From: Candidatus Paracaedibacteraceae bacterium
GTDB taxonomy: Bacteria > Pseudomonadota > Alphaproteobacteria > Paracaedibacterales > Paracaedibacteraceae
Direction of reading: 5' to 3'
Assembly: GCA_019459505.1 (NCBI GenBank)
Contig: JAIBEV010000172.1
Coordinates: forward strand, 1-50,733
Length of the DNA: 50,733 bases
Position 1 is the first letter of the stretch; each line of letters opens with the position of its first letter. Positions 1 through 9,618 of this stretch are shown here, in pieces. The notes beneath the pieces are model-generated. The model ran no database searches. It was not told where the DNA came from and saw nothing but the letters and a program-made list of their open reading frames with translations. Position numbers and translations under genes: made by a program.

Positions 1-120
1 GACGACTACAATGCAACTTATCTGCATTCAACACTTGGCTATACCCCACCTAATACATTTGAACAAAGATTTTTAACCCATAACAAACAACACGACCCTC
101 TTTTAAAATTCGCTTGCTAA
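1..120 (+). CDS. IS3-family transposase OrfB, C-terminal 39 residues (partial)
   Basis: Frame 1 is open from the first base to a TAA at 118-120. The peptide contains YNATYLHSTLGYTPPNTFE, which matches the conserved tail of IS3-family integrase-type transposases (YN..R.HS.LGY.TP..FE, after the last catalytic Glu). The enzyme would catalyse transposition of the element. Only the extreme C-terminus is in the window, so intactness of the catalytic DDE core cannot be judged. Confidence 0.75.
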   Translation, partial: DDYNATYLHSTLGYTPPNTFEQRFLTHNKQHDPLLKFAC

Positions 121-135
121 ATAGGGGGCATTACA
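1..135 (+). mobile_element. 3' end of an IS3-family insertion sequence (truncated by window edge)
   Basis: The transposase stop codon is followed after 15 bases by a terminus ending ...GCATTACA. Read from the outside this is TGTAATGCCCCC, which fits the TG...CA ends of IS3-family elements. The left end lies outside the window, so the exact boundary at 135 is an inference. The adjoining reading frame of the helical-repeat fragment begins right at this boundary, which supports an insertion here. Confidence 0.6.
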
Positions 136-532
136 GAAAGATTTAATTGTTGCGATGGTTACAAGGGGGGAGGAGGAGCCAAAGGAAATAGGAGTCAAAG
201 TGTTAATAAAGCTCCTTGAGGATGAAAGTTCCTGGGCGAGATCAGTGATTAATAATTTCAATAAAAGCTCTCTTAAAGAGGAAAGAGAAGCCTCAGCCAC
301 AGTATTATGCAGACTTATTCAACGTGGCAATAAGTGGGCTAAAGGTAGGGTGGATCACTTTTCTTTAACTACGAAAGATACTTATAAGGATGTAGCTGTG
401 ATGACGCTCGTAAAACTCTTACAGCAGAAGAAGGAATGGGGAGTAAGCAAAATTGATAGGTGGATTGAGAGTGATAGGGTGAAAGAGAGAGAAATAGCAG
501 AAGAGGCTAGAACTCTTAGTAAGACTCTCTAG
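136..532 (+). pseudogene. C-terminal remnant of a helical-repeat (HEAT-like) protein truncated by the IS
   Basis: The frame is open from the IS terminus to TAG at 530-532. The first ATG is at 155, but there is no Shine-Dalgarno sequence before it, and the preceding codons (KDLIVA) look like protein continuing from upstream. About three and a half degenerate repeats of roughly 37 residues can be seen: ATVLCRLIQRGNKWAKGRVD resembles VKVLIKLLEDESSWARSVIN and MTLVKLLQQKKEWGVSKID. This pattern suggests paired helices, possibly a protein-interaction scaffold. No family is recognised with certainty. The likeliest history is insertion of the IS3 element into a longer gene, leaving this 3' end. A short intact gene starting at 155 (125 aa) is possible but less likely. 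Confidence 0.55.
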
Positions 533-561
533 AGATTGTTCTTTTTTCTCTAATAAATGGA

Positions 562-599
562 TCATCGTTCTAAGTCTCTGAAGAGTCTTAGAACGGTGA
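562..599. terminator. Bidirectional hairpin between the repeat-protein remnant and flgH
   Basis: TCATCGTTCTAAG (562-574) pairs with CTTAGAACGGTGA (587-599): 13 base pairs with one G-T pair and a 12-base loop. On the plus strand the stem is followed by the T-rich ATTTTATTTA. The stem overlaps the flgH stop codon (588-590), so it can serve both converging genes. Confidence 0.6.
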
Positions 600-1337
600 C
601 ATTTTATTTAGGACTTCAACACCCCATGGAGTTGAATTCATATCGCTTACGGCACCTGCTGTGGTCCGAGAAATTCTTGCCTCGGCAATTTTTGTATAGT
701 CAATGGTGTTGCTAGAGGAAATATCTTCCCGGCGCACAATTCCTTTCAAATCAATCACAGCCAGTTCTCCACGATCCCGGACTTCTTGTCGACCTTGGAT
801 CACAAGATTGCCATTGGGAAGGACTTCAATAATGGACGCTGCCATTTTAAAATTTAAGACACTATCATATTGCGTGGTGGCCTTTGTTTTCATCTCGGGT
901 TTAAAATCATAATTTATTAAGGATGTTTTATCAACTTTGGCAGGTAAGATCTTCTTAATCTTATCTTCATAGCCAAATATATTGTTCAAGCTCCCAATCG
1001 ATTGTTTGACTTCGCGCTCTGTTTCAACTTTAGCATCTAATTTAGATTTATGTTGAATAAGGGCCTTTACCGTCAAGATATCCCCCACACGCGATGCCCG
1101 TTGATCCTTAAAGAAAGCCCGAGATCCCGTTTGCCAAAGCGAACTATTGTTCTGGGAGGGTGCTTCCGGTGCCGGCATCGGCATCGTCACAGGCCGGTAA
1201 TCAGAAATTAGAGTGGGGTTTTGAATTTGGCTCATATCTGGTGAGTCACCCACTTGTGACAACCGTTCCGCTAAATTACAGCCTGATAGACTAGCTATAA
1301 TAGTCGTGAGGAAAAGGGTATTTGGTATTCTATTCAT
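588..1337 (-). CDS. flgH: Flagellar L-ring protein FlgH
   Basis: FlgH is an outer-membrane lipoprotein that forms the L ring around the flagellar rod. The 249-residue protein has a lipoprotein signal ending in the lipobox LSGC with the acylated Cys20. It then shows the family features: a P-rich linker, SLWQTGSRAFFKDQRASRVGDILTV-type N-terminal core (about residues 65-95), the central MAASIIEVLPNGNLVIQG segment, and a C-terminal TAGAVSDMNSTPWG region. Length is typical for the family. The start codon lies two bases after the flgA stop, indicating translational coupling. It is the last gene of the flgF-flgG-flgA-flgH operon. The P-ring gene flgI is not in this window. Confidence 0.95.
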   Translation of the reverse strand: MNRIPNTLFLTTIIASLSGCNLAERLSQVGDSPDMSQIQNPTLISDYRPVTMPMPAPEAPSQNNSSLWQTGSRAFFKDQRASRVGDILTVKALIQHKSKLDAKVETEREVKQSIGSLNNIFGYEDKIKKILPAKVDKTSLINYDFKPEMKTKATTQYDSVLNFKMAASIIEVLPNGNLVIQGRQEVRDRGELAVIDLKGIVRREDISSSNTIDYTKIAEARISRTTAGAVSDMNSTPWGVEVLNKMSPF

Positions 1338-1339
1338 CC

Positions 1340-2041
1340 TTAAAATTCCACTGGTTTAATTTCTGCCTTCTGGAAGTCAACGACTCGGGCCTGAATAATT
1401 TTATTGCTATCCATCGTTTTAAAGCGAGCCATTTCGCCCCTTGCCGCATCTTTTTCTGCAATTGCTGTAGTGGTTAACATCATACTATTAGACTTATAAG
1501 CAATGGTGACGGTGTCGCCTCTCTTGACAACAATAGGAGCGCGAATATCATGGCGATTTAAAGGTTGGCCGGGTTGTAAAATGCGATTTTTTGCAGTCTG
1601 ACCAATTAAATCTTCTGCTTTAAGAATAAAATTCTGAGAGAGGCGAGTGGTCGGCAATTTATTCCAGGTAATATCGGAAGCTTCGATAATATCGCCGGGG
1701 GCAATGGCGCGCGCTAAGATAGGGATATCGCTTAAGGGGTCAATCTTACCAGAAATTCCTTTCAGACGTATTCGTTTATCACCATTAGCGATTGCTAAAA
1801 TTGCTTGAAAGTTTTTTTGATCGGGGGCAAAGTGAACTTCCTCTAAAATTAAGGTATCTTCATCCGCCTCATGAGGAATAGAGAGCTTGTTGGTGACAAG
1901 ATTTACATTGAAATCCCCAGAAAAATTGACTTTATCTTGGAGGTGGGTTTTAAGCGCATTGGCTACATCTAAGGCTGAAAATGGTGCAGGGGCCGTCCAT
2001 CCTTGTGCAATTAACAGAGTGCTTATGAGTAGAGTTTTCAT
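1340..2041 (-). CDS. flgA: Flagella basal body P-ring formation protein FlgA
   Basis: FlgA is the periplasmic chaperone needed to assemble the FlgI P ring. The 233-residue protein has a short Sec signal (MKTLLISTLLIAQGWTA). The C-terminal half (from about residue 105) is an SAF-type domain: ARAIAPGDIIEASDITW, then the DLIGQTAKNRILQPGQPL repeat and KRGDTVTIAYKSNSMMLTTTAIA. A clear AGGAG lies before the ATG. It sits between flgG and flgH, as in Caulobacter-type operons. Overall length is in the normal range. Confidence 0.93.
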   Translation of the reverse strand: MKTLLISTLLIAQGWTAPAPFSALDVANALKTHLQDKVNFSGDFNVNLVTNKLSIPHEADEDTLILEEVHFAPDQKNFQAILAIANGDKRIRLKGISGKIDPLSDIPILARAIAPGDIIEASDITWNKLPTTRLSQNFILKAEDLIGQTAKNRILQPGQPLNRHDIRAPIVVKRGDTVTIAYKSNSMMLTTTAIAEKDAARGEMARFKTMDSNKIIQARVVDFQKAEIKPVEF

Positions 2042-2055
2042 TTTAGGTCTCCTGC

Positions 2056-2853
2056 TTAGCTAATCATTCGAATGCTGGCATCAAACATAGCATCACTGGT
2101 GGTAATAACTTTGGTAAGTTGTTCATACGCATGTTGAATTTTTATCAAATCAGTGATTTCTTCGACTGAGTTGACATTTGACCCTTCCCGATAGCCCTGC
2201 ATAATGATGCCATTACCCTGAAGGCCAGGGGTGCCAATTTGGGGCGTACCGGAGCCATCAGTTTCAAGAAAAATATTTTTCCCCATGGCACGTAGACCAT
2301 TTTGGTTAATAAAACGAACCACTTGCAGTTGGCCTGCTGCTTGAAAGTTGGTTTGCCCGGCTAATTTTATGGAGACAATACCATCATTGGAGATCTGCAC
2401 GTCAGTGGCATCAATCGGAATTGTAATGTTGGGAACTAAAGGATATCCGTCGATCGTAACCAATTGGCCAGTTTGCGGATCTCTTTGAAAAGTTGCTGTT
2501 CTGGTGTATCCATTTGTTCCATCTGGTAGGAGAACTTGGTAGAACCCTTCGCCCATGATAGCAATATCTAGAGCTTCACCTGTCGACAGAGGGTCTCCTG
2601 CTTCAAAGGATCGATAAATACCCGCTGCCTTCACTCCGAGACCAATGGGTAAACCTAAGGCGGCAATTGTGTTGGTTGATGTTTGAGCGCCGGCCAATAC
2701 TTTATCTTGATACCCTAAATCCTGTGCCACAAGATATTGTCGTTTAAAACTATCTACCCCTTGGGCGGCTAAGTTTTGAGACTTTACGGCGATATTGGTT
2801 TCTTGAAGATGCAAACCGGTTTTTGCGATATTGAGAGCATTATTTAAAGACAT
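2056..2853 (-). CDS. flgG: Flagellar distal rod protein FlgG
   Basis: FlgG builds the distal rod of the flagellar axle. The 265-residue protein is full length. Its N-terminus has the flagellar basal-body rod motif (SQNLAAQGVDSFKR, residues about 25-38). The body carries GEGFYQVLLPDGTNGYTRTATFQ, the hallmark of FlgG/FlgF/FlgE proteins. The C-terminal EGSNVNSVEEITDLIKIQHAYE coiled-coil segment is the conserved Flg_bbr_C end. TTGGAG precedes the start. It follows flgF after 27 bases in the same operon. Confidence 0.95.
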   Translation of the reverse strand: MSLNNALNIAKTGLHLQETNIAVKSQNLAAQGVDSFKRQYLVAQDLGYQDKVLAGAQTSTNTIAALGLPIGLGVKAAGIYRSFEAGDPLSTGEALDIAIMGEGFYQVLLPDGTNGYTRTATFQRDPQTGQLVTIDGYPLVPNITIPIDATDVQISNDGIVSIKLAGQTNFQAAGQLQVVRFINQNGLRAMGKNIFLETDGSGTPQIGTPGLQGNGIIMQGYREGSNVNSVEEITDLIKIQHAYEQLTKVITTSDAMFDASIRMIS

Positions 2854-2880
2854 GAATCAAACTCCAAGGTAACTAAATTT

Positions 2881-3612
2881 CTATAGGCCAGACTTTGAGG
2901 AAATGTGAATAACGTTGCTTGCCAACGAATAACTTTCCTTTAATAGCTTTTCGGCTTGTTCATAGCGGCGTTGAATCTCGATTAATTTAACAGTTTCTTC
3001 AATAGGATTGACGTTTGATTCCATGATGTACCCCTGATGGACTGTTGCTGATTCACTCACTATCAACTCGTCGGTCGGCAAATAATATCCATCTTTGGTG
3101 TATTGAAGTGTTTTTTTATCCGCCACGGTGAAAACACCAATAGTATCAATCACCCCATTTTGGTTGCTGACGGCTCCCGTGGGGCTAATATGGACAAAAT
3201 TTGAATCAATGGGAATGGTGATAGGGCCGCCACCGGTGGATAAAAGGGCTTCACCTGAGGGGCCGACGATTGTCCCCTCGGCACTGAGACGGAATTGACC
3301 ATTCTGGGTTAATCTTCCCCCTTCTACTTGGAAGAAATCATCACCGGAAATGGCGATATCATAAGTATTCCCGGTTGGCTTTAAGGCGCCTGGTGAAAAG
3401 TCATGATTAAGGTTCATTAAGGTCACATAAGACACGTTGCCATTGGCTTGATTTTGATATTTCGCCTCGATGGATTCGGCATAAACACGTTTAAATCCGC
3501 TGGTCGTGCTGTTGGCTAAATTTGAAGCGGTGGCTTCTAATTGTGGCCATAAGGTTTCCTGAAGAGAAAGGGCAACTGTGGCTGACCGTTGAACTGGAAC
3601 ACTGAGAACCAT
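2881..3612 (-). CDS. flgF: Flagellar proximal rod protein FlgF
   Basis: FlgF is a proximal rod subunit secreted through the flagellar type III apparatus. The 243-residue protein has the N-terminal rod motif (ASNLANSTTSGFKR, about residues 29-42), the central AISGDDFFQVEGGRLTQNGQF block and the C-terminal ESNVNPIEETVKLIEIQRRYEQ segment. It is shorter and more divergent than FlgG, as usual for FlgF. GGAG precedes the ATG by nine bases. It is the first gene of the flagellar operon and is preceded by a sigma-54 promoter, so it is probably transcribed independently of uvrB upstream. Confidence 0.92.
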   Translation of the reverse strand: MVLSVPVQRSATVALSLQETLWPQLEATASNLANSTTSGFKRVYAESIEAKYQNQANGNVSYVTLMNLNHDFSPGALKPTGNTYDIAISGDDFFQVEGGRLTQNGQFRLSAEGTIVGPSGEALLSTGGGPITIPIDSNFVHISPTGAVSNQNGVIDTIGVFTVADKKTLQYTKDGYYLPTDELIVSESATVHQGYIMESNVNPIEETVKLIEIQRRYEQAEKLLKESYSLASNVIHISSKSGL

Positions 3613-3645
3613 ACTTTTGACTCCTTATTGCTGTCATGTCCTAGG

Positions 3646-3663
3646 TAGCAATAAGTGTGCCAA
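3646..3663 (-). promoter_or_regulatory. Sigma-54 (RpoN) promoter of the flgFGAH operon
   Basis: On the minus strand the sequence reads TTGGCACACTTATTGCTA. It matches the sigma-54 consensus TGGCAC-N5-TTGCW exactly, with the GG and GC doublets ten bases apart. It lies between the uvrB stop and flgF, and its predicted start would be near 3636, leaving about 24 bases of leader that contain the GGAG ribosome site. Class II/III flagellar operons of Caulobacter-like bacteria use this promoter type (known). An inverted repeat TTATTGCT/AGCAATAA overlaps the -12 element. Confidence 0.8.
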
Positions 3664-3669
3664 GTTGAT

Positions 3670-5745
3670 CTAACGGCGTCTCTTGCCGCGCGGTTGGGGC
3701 TTAGAAATATGGGGGGCCGTAATGCCGAGCTGTTGGGCCTCCAAACGCTTTAGTTCGTCACGTAGGCGAGCTGCTTCTTCAAATTCAAGATTGGACGCAG
3801 CATCCCGCATCCGTTTGTCCAGCTCTTTCATATAAGATTGTAAATTCCGTCCGGCCATTTCTTTTGAGTCTGTATCAATCTCCACCGTCATATGATCGGC
3901 AGCATAGACACTTTGTAAGACGTCTTTAATACTTTTCTTAACAGATTCTGGGGTGATGCCATGAGCTGTGTTATAGGCCTGCTGTTTTTCCCGACGGCGA
4001 TTGGTTTCGGAAAAGGCTTCTTGCATGGATTTGGTGATTCGATCTGCATAGAGAATGACACGGCCATTCACATTGCGAGCGGCGCGACCAATGGTTTGAA
4101 TGAGAGAGGTTTTGGACCGTAAATATCCTTCCTTATCAGCATCGAGGATAGCAACAAGGCCACATTCTGGAATATCTAAGCCTTCACGCAGCAAGTTGAT
4201 TCCAATCAAGACATCAAATACCCCTAACCTTAAATCGCGTATAATTTCCACGCGTTCCAACACCTCAATATCTGAGTGCATATAGCGCACTTTAAGGTCG
4301 GCCTCATTCAAATAATCACTGAGAGCCTCTGCCATTTTCTTTGTTAATGTCGTCACCAGTACACGCATGCCTTGGCTAACGGCAGCTTTGCACTCAGCAA
4401 TCAAATCATCAATTTGATGTTCCGTGGGACGCACAGTGCAGACGGGGTCAGTCAAGCCGGTAGGACGAATGATCTGTTCGGCAAAGACACCCTGCGTTTT
4501 CTCTAATTCCCAAGGGCTAGGGGTGGCCGAGACAAAAATAGTTTGAGGACGCAGGACTTCCCATTCTTCAAACTTTAAAGGCCGGTTGTCGGCACAGGAA
4601 GGAAGACGAAATCCATACTCACTTAAGGTTTGTTTACGCGCCCGGTCACCCTTATACATTCCATTTAATTGAGGTACCGTGACATGACTTTCATCAATGA
4701 TGAGAAGAGCATCCTGAGGTAAGTATTCAAACAAAGTCGGGGGAGCTTCACCGGGGGCTCGACCGGTTAGATAACGGGAATAGTTTTCAATACCCGCACA
4801 GGTGCCAGTTGCGGCCATCATTTCAATATCAAATTTAATGCGTTGTTCAAGACGTTGAGCTTCCAGCAATTTATTGGCGGCTTGAAATTCTTTTAGCCGT
4901 TGGTCAAGTTCAATATGAATTTTTTTAATAGCCTGTTCCATGGTCGGGCCCGGCGTGACATAGTGGCTGTTGGCGAAAACTCGAATTTGTTCCAGTTGGG
5001 CAAATTTTTCACCGGTCAAGGCATCCATTTCAGTAATAGCTTCGATCTCATCGCCAAAAAAGCTAATGCGCCAAGCGCGGTCTTCATAGTGGGAAGGAAA
5101 CAGTTCAATAACATCGCCGCGGACGCGGAAGGTGCCTCGGACAAAGGATAAATCATTCCGTTTATATTGAATCTGGATCAGTTTGCGAATGAGATCATTG
5201 CGGCCGATATATTGCCCAACTTTTAAAGGGATGATCATACCACTATAGGTTTCAAGCCCCCCAATACCATAAATGCAGGAGACACTGGCAACAATAATCA
5301 CATCGCGGCGTTCTAATAAGGCTCGGGTGGCCGAGTGGCGCATCCGGTCAATTTGTTCATTGATTGAGGCTTCTTTTTCAACATACGTATCGGTGCGCGG
5401 TACATAGGCTTCTGGCTGATAGTAATCATAATAGGAGACAAAATATTCCACCGCATTATGAGGAAAAAATTCTTTCATTTCTGCATAAAGTTGGGCTGCT
5501 AATGTTTTATTGGGGGCCAGTACTAAAGTGGGTTTTTGCGTGTTAGCGATGACGTGAGCTATCGTAAATGTTTTCCCCGAGCCTGTGACGCCGAGCAATA
5601 CTTGATCTTTTTCCCCATTGAGCACCCCATCCGTTAACTCTTTTATGGCCTGAGGCTGATCGCCAGCGGGTTGAAACTCTGAAACCACCTCAAGGGGTGG
5701 TGATTTAATCAGATCTTTGTCGTAAAGTAAAGGTTGTAGCAGCAT
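3670..5745 (-). CDS. uvrB: UvrABC excinuclease subunit B
   Basis: UvrB is the damage-verifying helicase-like subunit of nucleotide excision repair. It binds UvrA, then recruits UvrC. The 691 residues contain Walker A GVTGSGKT (52-59), the DNA-clamping beta-hairpin region ([20 protein letters not shown], about 97-116), the [10 protein letters not shown] motif, the C-terminal helicase domain ([22 protein letters not shown]) and the UVR motif for UvrC binding ([18 protein letters not shown] near the end). Length is typical. TAGGAGG lies ten bases before the ATG. No LexA-type operator was recognised in the leader. Confidence 0.98.
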   Translation of the reverse strand: MLLQPLLYDKDLIKSPPLEVVSEFQPAGDQPQAIKELTDGVLNGEKDQVLLGVTGSGKTFTIAHVIANTQKPTLVLAPNKTLAAQLYAEMKEFFPHNAVEYFVSYYDYYQPEAYVPRTDTYVEKEASINEQIDRMRHSATRALLERRDVIIVASVSCIYGIGGLETYSGMIIPLKVGQYIGRNDLIRKLIQIQYKRNDLSFVRGTFRVRGDVIELFPSHYEDRAWRISFFGDEIEAITEMDALTGEKFAQLEQIRVFANSHYVTPGPTMEQAIKKIHIELDQRLKEFQAANKLLEAQRLEQRIKFDIEMMAATGTCAGIENYSRYLTGRAPGEAPPTLFEYLPQDALLIIDESHVTVPQLNGMYKGDRARKQTLSEYGFRLPSCADNRPLKFEEWEVLRPQTIFVSATPSPWELEKTQGVFAEQIIRPTGLTDPVCTVRPTEHQIDDLIAECKAAVSQGMRVLVTTLTKKMAEALSDYLNEADLKVRYMHSDIEVLERVEIIRDLRLGVFDVLIGINLLREGLDIPECGLVAILDADKEGYLRSKTSLIQTIGRAARNVNGRVILYADRITKSMQEAFSETNRRREKQQAYNTAHGITPESVKKSIKDVLQSVYAADHMTVEIDTDSKEMAGRNLQSYMKELDKRMRDAASNLEFEEAARLRDELKRLEAQQLGITAPHISKPQPRGKRRR

Positions 5746-5842
5746 ACCTTAAGAACCTCCTAGTTAGGGATTGCCCTGTTTTTGAATAGGGGAACGGCTA
5801 GGGTTAATATGAATGTTAAAATGCCCTTTTAATACATATAAT

Positions 5843-5851
5843 ATTATACCA
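5843..5851 (-). promoter_or_regulatory. Extended -10 promoter candidate for uvrB
   Basis: The minus strand reads TGGTATAAT, a perfect extended -10 (TG-n-TATAAT), about 90 bases upstream of the uvrB start. No good -35 hexamer lies at 17 bases, which is common for extended -10 promoters. A start near 5836 would give a long leader. The prediction rests on motif and position only. Confidence 0.45.
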
Positions 5852-5892
5852 GAATCTTCATAGCCAAGGGGAAACTTTCTTCAAAATTGTTT

Positions 5893-7485
5893 TTATCTTA
5901 AAGCAAAGGCGGCTTCCATTAGTTTTTTGGCATAATCTGATTGAGGATGGGCGACAATTTGTTCTGTGGGCCCTTCTTCGACAACCTTGCCATCTTTCAT
6001 GACCATAATACGATGACTCATGGCTTTGATAACTTTAAGGTCATGACTGATAAAAAGGTAAGACAAATTATATTTTTTCTGCAAATTGCGTAATAACTCA
6101 ATAACATCAGCTTGAATCGATCGATCTAAGGCTGAGGTGGGTTCATCTAATACCAAAACTTCAGGTTTAAGGATTAAAGCGCGGGCGATAGCTATTCGCT
6201 GCCGTTGTCCGCCTGAAAATTCATGAGGGTAACGATGGCGAACATCTTCAGAAAGACCAACTTCTTTAAGGATAGAAATAACTTCCTGCTCAATCTCTTG
6301 AGAGGATAATTGAGAGTGAACTTCTAAGCCTTCGGCAATAATTTGGCTGATCGATAAGCGGGGGTTTAAAGAGCTAAACGGGTCTTGAAAAATGATTTGC
6401 AGCTGATTCCGTAAAGGACGCATTTGTTTCATGCCAAGCGAATCAATTTGTTGACCACAGAAAACGATTTTGCCTGTACTGGGCAGCAAGCGCAGCAAAG
6501 AATACACAAGCGTACTTTTGCCACTGCCACTTTCTCCTACAATCCCTAACGTTTCTCCCCGTTTAAGCGAGAGAGAGACATCATTAACAGCTTTAAAAAA
6601 AGTTGGTTTTTGCCAGAACCAGGACGTCGAGCGTTTGAATCCCACCTCAATATTCTGTGCCTGCATCACGGTTTCTTCCTGTGGGGTAGTCAATGGAGAT
6701 CCGGATGGTTCTGCTGCAATCAGGGCTTGCGTATAAGGGTGCTGGGGGGTATGAAGAATCTGTTGGACACTACCATTTTCAACAATTTCACCGTCTTTCA
6801 TGACAGCAATAGAGTCGGCAATTTTGGCAACCATATTTAAATCATGGCTAATCAGGAGCAACCCCATATTGAATTGACGTTGTAAGGACTGAATTAAGGT
6901 GATAATGCCTGCTTGAATGGTAACATCTAAAGCTGTTGTAGGCTCATCGGCAATCAAGAGCTTAGGCTCACACGCCAACGCCATAGCGATCATAACCCGT
7001 TGCCGTTGGCCGCCGGAGAGTTGGTGAGGATAAGCATTGAGGCGATTCTGGCCATCAGCAAATCCAACAAGGGTTAACAGCTCCATAACGCGATTGCGCG
7101 CTTGTTTGGCTGTTAGTTTTTTATGGATGATTAAGGATTCTGCAATTTGCTGCTCAATCGTGTGCAGCGGATTAAGGGCCGTCATTGGTTCTTGAAAAAT
7201 CATACCAATCTGATTACCGCGATAGGGGCGTAAGAAATTTTCGCCCCGATTGAGGAGTTCTTCCCCCTCAAATTGAATGGATCCGGTGGGATGGCTAGCC
7301 AGAGGGTAAGGCAAAAGGCCCATAATCGATAAGGCGCTCACAGATTTGCCGGACCCACTTTCTCCGACAAGCGCTAAGGTTTTTCCTTGTTCTAAGGAAA
7401 AAGAGACACGGCGGACAGCCTCGACAGCGGTTGCGGCATGAGGGCTAAAACGAACACTTAAATCTTTAACCGCTAATAAAGTCAT
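5893..7485 (-). CDS. yejF: Peptide ABC transporter, fused double ATPase YejF
   Basis: YejF powers the YejABEF importer for oligopeptides and microcin-C-like peptides. The 530-residue protein is two ABC ATPase domains in tandem. Each has Walker A GESGSGKS (residues 41-48, and again near 320), the signature SGGQRQR, and Walker B ([24 protein letters not shown]). Each is followed by the oligopeptide-transporter C-terminal HPQHPYT-like region ([17 protein letters not shown]). Its ATG overlaps the yejE stop by four bases (ATGA), giving translational coupling. It is the last gene of the operon. In Brucella the same system protects against host antimicrobial peptides (known), which would suit a host-associated cell (inference). 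Confidence 0.94.
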   Translation of the reverse strand: MTLLAVKDLSVRFSPHAATAVEAVRRVSFSLEQGKTLALVGESGSGKSVSALSIMGLLPYPLASHPTGSIQFEGEELLNRGENFLRPYRGNQIGMIFQEPMTALNPLHTIEQQIAESLIIHKKLTAKQARNRVMELLTLVGFADGQNRLNAYPHQLSGGQRQRVMIAMALACEPKLLIADEPTTALDVTIQAGIITLIQSLQRQFNMGLLLISHDLNMVAKIADSIAVMKDGEIVENGSVQQILHTPQHPYTQALIAAEPSGSPLTTPQEETVMQAQNIEVGFKRSTSWFWQKPTFFKAVNDVSLSLKRGETLGIVGESGSGKSTLVYSLLRLLPSTGKIVFCGQQIDSLGMKQMRPLRNQLQIIFQDPFSSLNPRLSISQIIAEGLEVHSQLSSQEIEQEVISILKEVGLSEDVRHRYPHEFSGGQRQRIAIARALILKPEVLVLDEPTSALDRSIQADVIELLRNLQKKYNLSYLFISHDLKVIKAMSHRIMVMKDGKVVEEGPTEQIVAHPQSDYAKKLMEAAFALR

Positions 7486-8510
7486 GAGGCCACCACCTTT
7501 CGAGCATCAAAGGCATCGCGAATGGCTTCTCCAATAAATACTAAGAGACTTAGAACAAGGGCAAGAGAGGTAAAGCCCGCCATCACTAGCCATGTTGCGT
7601 TAACATTATTTTTACCTTGGGTAATTAATTCCCCCAGGGACGGAGAGCCGGGCGGCAACCCGAATCCTAAAAAGTCCAGAGAGGTAAGAGTCGTAATAGA
7701 TGCGTTAATGATAAAGGGTAAATAAGTAATGGTTGCAACCATGGCATTAGGTAAGATATGGCGCCGCATAATACTGGCATTTGAGACACCCAGTGCTTCA
7801 GCTGCGCGAACATAATCAAGAGATCGAGTGCGGAAAAATTCGGCCCGTACCACAGCCACAAGATTCATCCAACCGAACAAGAGCATAATACCCAGCAACC
7901 ACCAAAAGTTAGGTTGAACCATGCTTGATAAAATCATGAGCAGATAAAGAATGGGTAGGCCTGACCAAATCTCAATAAATCGCTGTACATACAAATCAAT
8001 TTTGCCGCCAAAATAACCTTGAAGACCGCCAACAGTGATTCCGATAACCATGGCAAAAAAGGTTAAGATTAATCCAAACCAAATAGAAATGCGCGTTCCA
8101 TAAATTAATCGAGCCAACAAATCGCGTCCCTGATCATCAGTCCCCAGCCAGTTGTCTAATGAAGGAGGAGCCGGTGCTGGAACGGAAAGATCATAGTTAA
8201 CTGTGTCAAAGCTATAGAGAATTAAGGGGAATAGGTACCAACCCTTGGCTGAAATTAGGTCTTTGACGACAGGGTCGCGGTAGTTCGTTTCTGTTTCAAA
8301 AACCCCACCCCATTGGGTTTCAGGGTAATTTTTTAAGACGGGGCTATAGAAATGCCCATCAAAATAAACTAACAGGGGCTTATCATTGGCAATAAATTCT
8401 GCACAGGTCGTGATGAAGAATATAATGGCAAAGATAATCAGCGAATAAAAGCCGCGGCGATTTTTTTTGAATTGAGCTAAACGACGTTGGGTTAGCGGTG
8501 TTAAAGTCAT
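7482..8510 (-). CDS. yejE: Peptide ABC transporter permease YejE
   Basis: YejE is one of two inner-membrane permeases of the YejABEF peptide importer. The 342-residue protein has an N-terminal membrane anchor (about 20-40), a periplasmic insert typical of YejE (DGHFYSPVLKNYPET), then the GTDDQGRDLLARLIYGTRISI motif that opens the DppC-type domain. The transmembrane core has the EAA loop (AAEALGVSNASIMRRHILPNA, about 237-257). Spacing to yejB upstream is three bases and it overlaps yejF downstream. The family assignment is clear from the insert and the length. Confidence 0.93.
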   Translation of the reverse strand: MTLTPLTQRRLAQFKKNRRGFYSLIIFAIIFFITTCAEFIANDKPLLVYFDGHFYSPVLKNYPETQWGGVFETETNYRDPVVKDLISAKGWYLFPLILYSFDTVNYDLSVPAPAPPSLDNWLGTDDQGRDLLARLIYGTRISIWFGLILTFFAMVIGITVGGLQGYFGGKIDLYVQRFIEIWSGLPILYLLMILSSMVQPNFWWLLGIMLLFGWMNLVAVVRAEFFRTRSLDYVRAAEALGVSNASIMRRHILPNAMVATITYLPFIINASITTLTSLDFLGFGLPPGSPSLGELITQGKNNVNATWLVMAGFTSLALVLSLLVFIGEAIRDAFDARKVVAS

Positions 8511-8513
8511 CTT

Positions 8514-9608
8514 TTACCCCCGGCTCGCTGCTAAATCAATGCGTCGATCAACGAGCATATAAGTTAAGTCGCCAATCAACTGTAAAACCATTCCGATCAG
8601 AGTATAGATAAATAAGGTGCCAAACATTAAGGGATAATCGCGACTTAAGGCTGCTTCAAACCCCATATAGCCCAGCCCATCAAGCGAGAATAAAAATTCA
8701 ATCAAAAGAGAGGATGTAAAGAATATATGAATGAAGGCCGCTGGGAAACCTGCAATAACGATTAACATAGCATTTCGGAAAACGTGGCCATAAAGGACTG
8801 ATTTCTCTGGCACCCCTTTAGCCCGGGCGGTTAAAACGTACTGTTTATTAATTTCCTCAATAAATGAATTTTTAGTCAAAAGGGTAAGTTTAGCAAATCC
8901 CCCAATAACCATTGCTGAAATCGGTAAAACCATATGCCAGAGATAATCCGTAATTTTATGAAACCAACCAAACTCTGACCATCCTTCAGAGACCAGCCCC
9001 TTAAGAGGGAACCAGGTAAAATAGCTGCCACCTGCAAAAAATAAAATAAGGAAAAGGGCAAATAGAAAGCTGGGGATCGCATAGCCAACCACAATGACAG
9101 CACTTGTCCACATATCAAAACGGCTGCCATCTCGCACAGCCTTTCGGATACCCAGAGGAATAGAAATCAGATAAATCAGTAAGGTTGTCCACAGTCCCAA
9201 AGAAATTGAAACGGGTAGTTTTTGCTGAATCAAGGTAATAACAGGTGTATCCCGAAAATAGCTTTTGCCAAAGTCAAGGCGGCTATAATCCTTAATCATT
9301 TTGAAAAAACGTTCATGAGCTGGCTTATCAAAACCAAATTGTATTTCTAGTTCCTTGATGAATTCTGGATCAATACCTTGGGTCCCTCGATAAATAGAAT
9401 CATTGCCAGCCATTTGATCAAATTGCTTGCCCATATCTGATCCACCACCAAGTCGCGATTCAGCGTCGCCCGCTTGGCCTCGGACCTTTGAAATAATCTG
9501 TTCAATGGGCCCCCCGGGGGCTGATTGGACAATAACAAAATTGATTAACATAATTCCCAATAAGGTTGGGATAATGAGCAATAGTCTCTTTAGAATATAC
9601 GAGGCCAT
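8514..9608 (-). CDS. yejB: Peptide ABC transporter permease YejB
   Basis: YejB is the partner permease of YejE. The 364-residue protein starts [34 protein letters not shown], the standard DppB-type first membrane helix and GGP motif. It contains the longer periplasmic segment specific to YejB ([24 protein letters not shown]). The EAA loop is [20 protein letters not shown], after about residue 245. The end, [14 protein letters not shown], is the conserved DppB-family tail. It follows yejA after ten bases. Confidence 0.93.
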   Translation of the reverse strand: MASYILKRLLLIIPTLLGIMLINFVIVQSAPGGPIEQIISKVRGQAGDAESRLGGGSDMGKQFDQMAGNDSIYRGTQGIDPEFIKELEIQFGFDKPAHERFFKMIKDYSRLDFGKSYFRDTPVITLIQQKLPVSISLGLWTTLLIYLISIPLGIRKAVRDGSRFDMWTSAVIVVGYAIPSFLFALFLILFFAGGSYFTWFPLKGLVSEGWSEFGWFHKITDYLWHMVLPISAMVIGGFAKLTLLTKNSFIEEINKQYVLTARAKGVPEKSVLYGHVFRNAMLIVIAGFPAAFIHIFFTSSLLIEFLFSLDGLGYMGFEAALSRDYPLMFGTLFIYTLIGMVLQLIGDLTYMLVDRRIDLAASRG

Positions 9609-9618
9609 AGGGCTCCTA

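Noticed and set aside
5746-5892. LexA operator before uvrB
   Set aside because: No GTTC-N7-GTTC or GAAC-type pair was found.
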